Below are positions 52,905-54,640 of a stretch of 54,640 nucleotides of DNA, piece by piece; position 1 is the first letter of the stretch; each line of letters starts with the position of its first letter. This DNA comes from Flavobacteriaceae bacterium (GTDB lineage: Bacteria; Bacteroidota; Bacteroidia; Flavobacteriales; Flavobacteriaceae). The stretch spans positions 1 through 54,640 of the forward strand of contig JAURPF010000131.1 in NCBI GenBank assembly GCA_030835325.1. The letters are read 5' to 3'. Both the position numbers and the translations under genes were made by a program. The notes beneath the pieces are model-generated. The model ran no database searches. It saw only the letters and a program-made list of their open reading frames with translations, and was not told the origin of the DNA.

Positions 52905-54640
52905 TTAATTCACTAATAATTTCTTTGTAGAAACATTAGATCCTTGTGTCATTTTCACGAAATACATTCCAGGGTTTAAGCTCGAAATATTAAGTTGAGA
53001 CTGTACAGCGTTTGCACGCAATACTTGTTTCCCTAACATATCATACAATGCAACATCTAAAGCTACGTTTGAATCTGAAGAAAAGTTTACAACTCCTTTC
53101 GCTGGGTTTGGATACATTTTTACAGAGTTTGTTGCAAAATCTTCTACGCTAGCAGTTGGTGTATTCCAGAAAAATAAATTATCTAAATAAACTGTTCCGT
53201 TTCCTGCTGTCTTAAACTGATTAACACCTGTTAAATCGGTTACTGTGTAATGAGACAATGGAATATCTACGCTTACCCACTCACCTGTAGTAATTCCAAT
53301 TGTACCAGCAATATCATATGTATTCTCTCCTGTACCATCCTTTATTACAAAAAACTCAAGGGCTGTTGCATCATTCGTATAGTAATCTAAATGTACATAA
53401 TCCATTGAAGAAACGTCGGTTGCATCGTATAACATACCTTGATAATTCAAATTGGAATACTTTAGCGTATTATTATTACTAGCTCCAAGCTGAACTTCAG
53501 TAACTTGAGTAGCCTGACCCCATCCTGGATTGTTATTTGTCAGAATATTTGTTGAAAATGTATCACTATATACAGATACTACGTCAGCTTCCAATTGTGT
53601 TGGTGCTGGTGCATCAACAGCTGGAATATTCGCTGTAAAGCTTACTGTTATTGTTGCTGTTGTTGTTCCGTCAGCTGATGTTACTACTACTATTCCTGAT
53701 CCAGGAACACTTGTAGCATCGGTTACGTCTACTGTTGCATTTGAGTCTGTTGACACTGCTGCAATTGATGGAGCAGTAGTTGTTCCTTGTACTAAATCAA
53801 CAGTATAGCTTGTAGCCCCTGCTGCAAAACCTGCTATAGTAGTACCATCTATTGTTAGATCACTTAAAGTAACATCTGTTCCTGAAGCTGTTGGCTCTTT
53901 CCAAAGATACATATTGTCATACCAAGCATAATTGTTAATATTGGATGTAATAGCAAATTGATTAAGCGCTTCATAGTCAGAAAGATCTACTACAACATCT
54001 ACTGAGTTCCATTGACCTGCTACTAGAGCTGGTGTAGATCCTGAGTTAAAGTTTACCTCTTTGAAAGCACCTGAGCTCGTTTCTACGAATTTTAAATTAA
54101 AAACCTTTCCAATCATATCTGTTTCGGCAGCAATATATAGATCAAAATGCAAGTTAGTGAACGATGTAGCGTCAATTGCTGTAAATTCAATACCTTGACA
54201 AGAGTTTGTCTTCCATGCCATAACAGCATTAGCTTCAACAGTAATTTCTGTGACTGAGTTAGTACCACACCATCCAGCATCAAAATTAGTTAATCCCGTT
54301 GCGGAATAAGCATCACTGTAAAAAGAAATAACATCACTTGCTTCTCTTGCAGGAGGTGTTGGTGCAGCTGTACTAGGTGGAGTAATCGTAGATTCAGCTG
54401 CAGCAACTCCAACAATATTATCAACATAGATTACTCTATTTACAGCTGGAGATAAAAAGTTGTTAGTTGTGGTATCCCAAAGATAATGTATTGCAAAAGC
54501 GGCGTAAACTCCGTTTGCTGTAGTTGTATTATCTAACCCTTCGTTAAAGGTTACTGTAATTGTTTCCCATCCTGTACCTCCGTGGGTAGCTGTGGATACT
54601 GAATTTGGAGCGCCAGCAACACCACCTTGAGCCTTAGGAG
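52905..54640 (-). CDS. large T9SS-exported repeat protein, C-terminal part
   Basis: The frame is open to the right edge; the Met at 54221 is internal. The visible 578 or so residues hold two copies of a beta-sandwich module of about 130 residues (ISFYSDAYSATG...NMYLWKEPTAS and VSVYSDTFSTNI...LFFWNTPTAS) that look like carbohydrate-binding modules. Between them lies a cadherin-like beta-sandwich (TLSDLTIDGTTIAGFAAG). The end is a type A T9SS sorting domain (SVKMYPNPAKGVVNFSS, STKKLLVN). The catalytic or N-terminal part, if any, is beyond the window; glycoside hydrolases such as laminarinases often carry such tails, but that is inference. Confidence 0.88.
   Translation of the reverse strand, partial: PKAQGGVAGAPNSVSTATHGGTGWETITVTFNEGLDNTTTANGVYAAFAIHYLWDTTTNNFLSPAVNRVIYVDNIVGVAAAESTITPPSTAAPTPPAREASDVISFYSDAYSATGLTNFDAGWCGTNSVTEITVEANAVMAWKTNSCQGIEFTAIDATSFTNLHFDLYIAAETDMIGKVFNLKFVETSSGAFKEVNFNSGSTPALVAGQWNSVDVVVDLSDYEALNQFAITSNINNYAWYDNMYLWKEPTASGTDVTLSDLTIDGTTIAGFAAGATSYTVDLVQGTTTAPSIAAVSTDSNATVDVTDATSVPGSGIVVVTSADGTTTATITVSFTANIPAVDAPAPTQLEADVVSVYSDTFSTNILTNNNPGWGQATQVTEVQLGASNNNTLKYSNLNYQGMLYDATDVSSMDYVHLDYYTNDATALEFFVIKDGTGENTYDIAGTIGITTGEWVSVDIPLSHYTVTDLTGVNQFKTAGNGTVYLDNLFFWNTPTASVEDFATNSVKMYPNPAKGVVNFSSDSNVALDVALYDMLGKQVLRANAVQSQLNISSLNPGMYFVKMTQGSNVSTKKLLVN

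Overview
The window is chromosomal DNA from a member of the Bacteroidota, most likely a marine-type Flavobacteriaceae. The evidence is AT-rich, tightly packed genes, promoters of the TAnnTTTG type, almost no Shine-Dalgarno sequences, two proteins ending in type IX secretion (T9SS) sorting domains, GSCFA, DUF5723, DUF4286 and DUF7033-type proteins, and an OlsF-like aminolipid synthase. I see no phage, insertion sequence, CRISPR array or rRNA operon. Most of the window is core genome, with accessory-looking genes at both edges.

Left edge (1-1.7 kb): the 3' end of one Calx-beta-like surface protein and a complete Calx-beta-like lipoprotein, closed by a strong terminator. They look like the tail of a SusC/SusD-type locus lying outside the window. 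1.7-4.6 kb: rlmB, a rhomboid protease and rarA. 4.6-14 kb: a ten-gene minus-strand block, read adk-obg-TPR-mpl-radC-DUF7033 deacetylase-yjjG and then a tightly coupled envelope trio (lipoprotein, DUF5723 barrel, secreted two-domain protein). 14.1-17.9 kb: purK-purE-M3 peptidase, divergent from adk. 17.8-24.1 kb: a degenerate UbiA-like membrane protein, divergent from gcvP-KASIII-methyltransferase-glycosyltransferase.

24-29.6 kb: minus-strand alaS-GSCFA-enoyl-CoA hydratase-ilvE. 29.7-31 kb: M23 peptidase and a small MerR regulator under a canonical promoter. 31-35 kb: der, a small membrane protein, era, and a class I fructose-1,6-bisphosphatase gene broken by a one-base homopolymer deletion. 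35-38.8 kb: GNAT, aspartate kinase, an OlsF-like acyltransferase and a 36-residue membrane microprotein. 38.9-47.8 kb: minus-strand ribF, serS, TPR, DUF4286, rsmA, mgtE, 2-hydroxyacid dehydrogenase, DUF1801, VOC and arsC. 48-50.1 kb: a secreted M43 metalloprotease. 50.2-52.5 kb: prs-rplY-pth (minus). 52.67 kb: tRNA-Leu(CAA). Right edge: the C-terminal part of a large T9SS-exported repeat protein.

The genes cover ribosome and tRNA function (rlmB, obg, der, era, rsmA, alaS, serS, pth, rplY, tRNA-Leu), nucleotide supply (adk, purK, purE, prs, yjjG), envelope building (mpl, M23, DUF5723 trio, OlsF-like, GSCFA) and extracellular polymer use (T9SS proteins, Calx-beta lipoproteins). The observations most worth checking are the fbp frameshift, -7 boxes placed exactly 4 nt before start codons (possible leaderless mRNAs), a 22-bp identical leader shared by arsC and rplY, the coupled envelope trio, and interleaved inverted repeats ahead of the microprotein. 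I found no clear new defence or mobile system.
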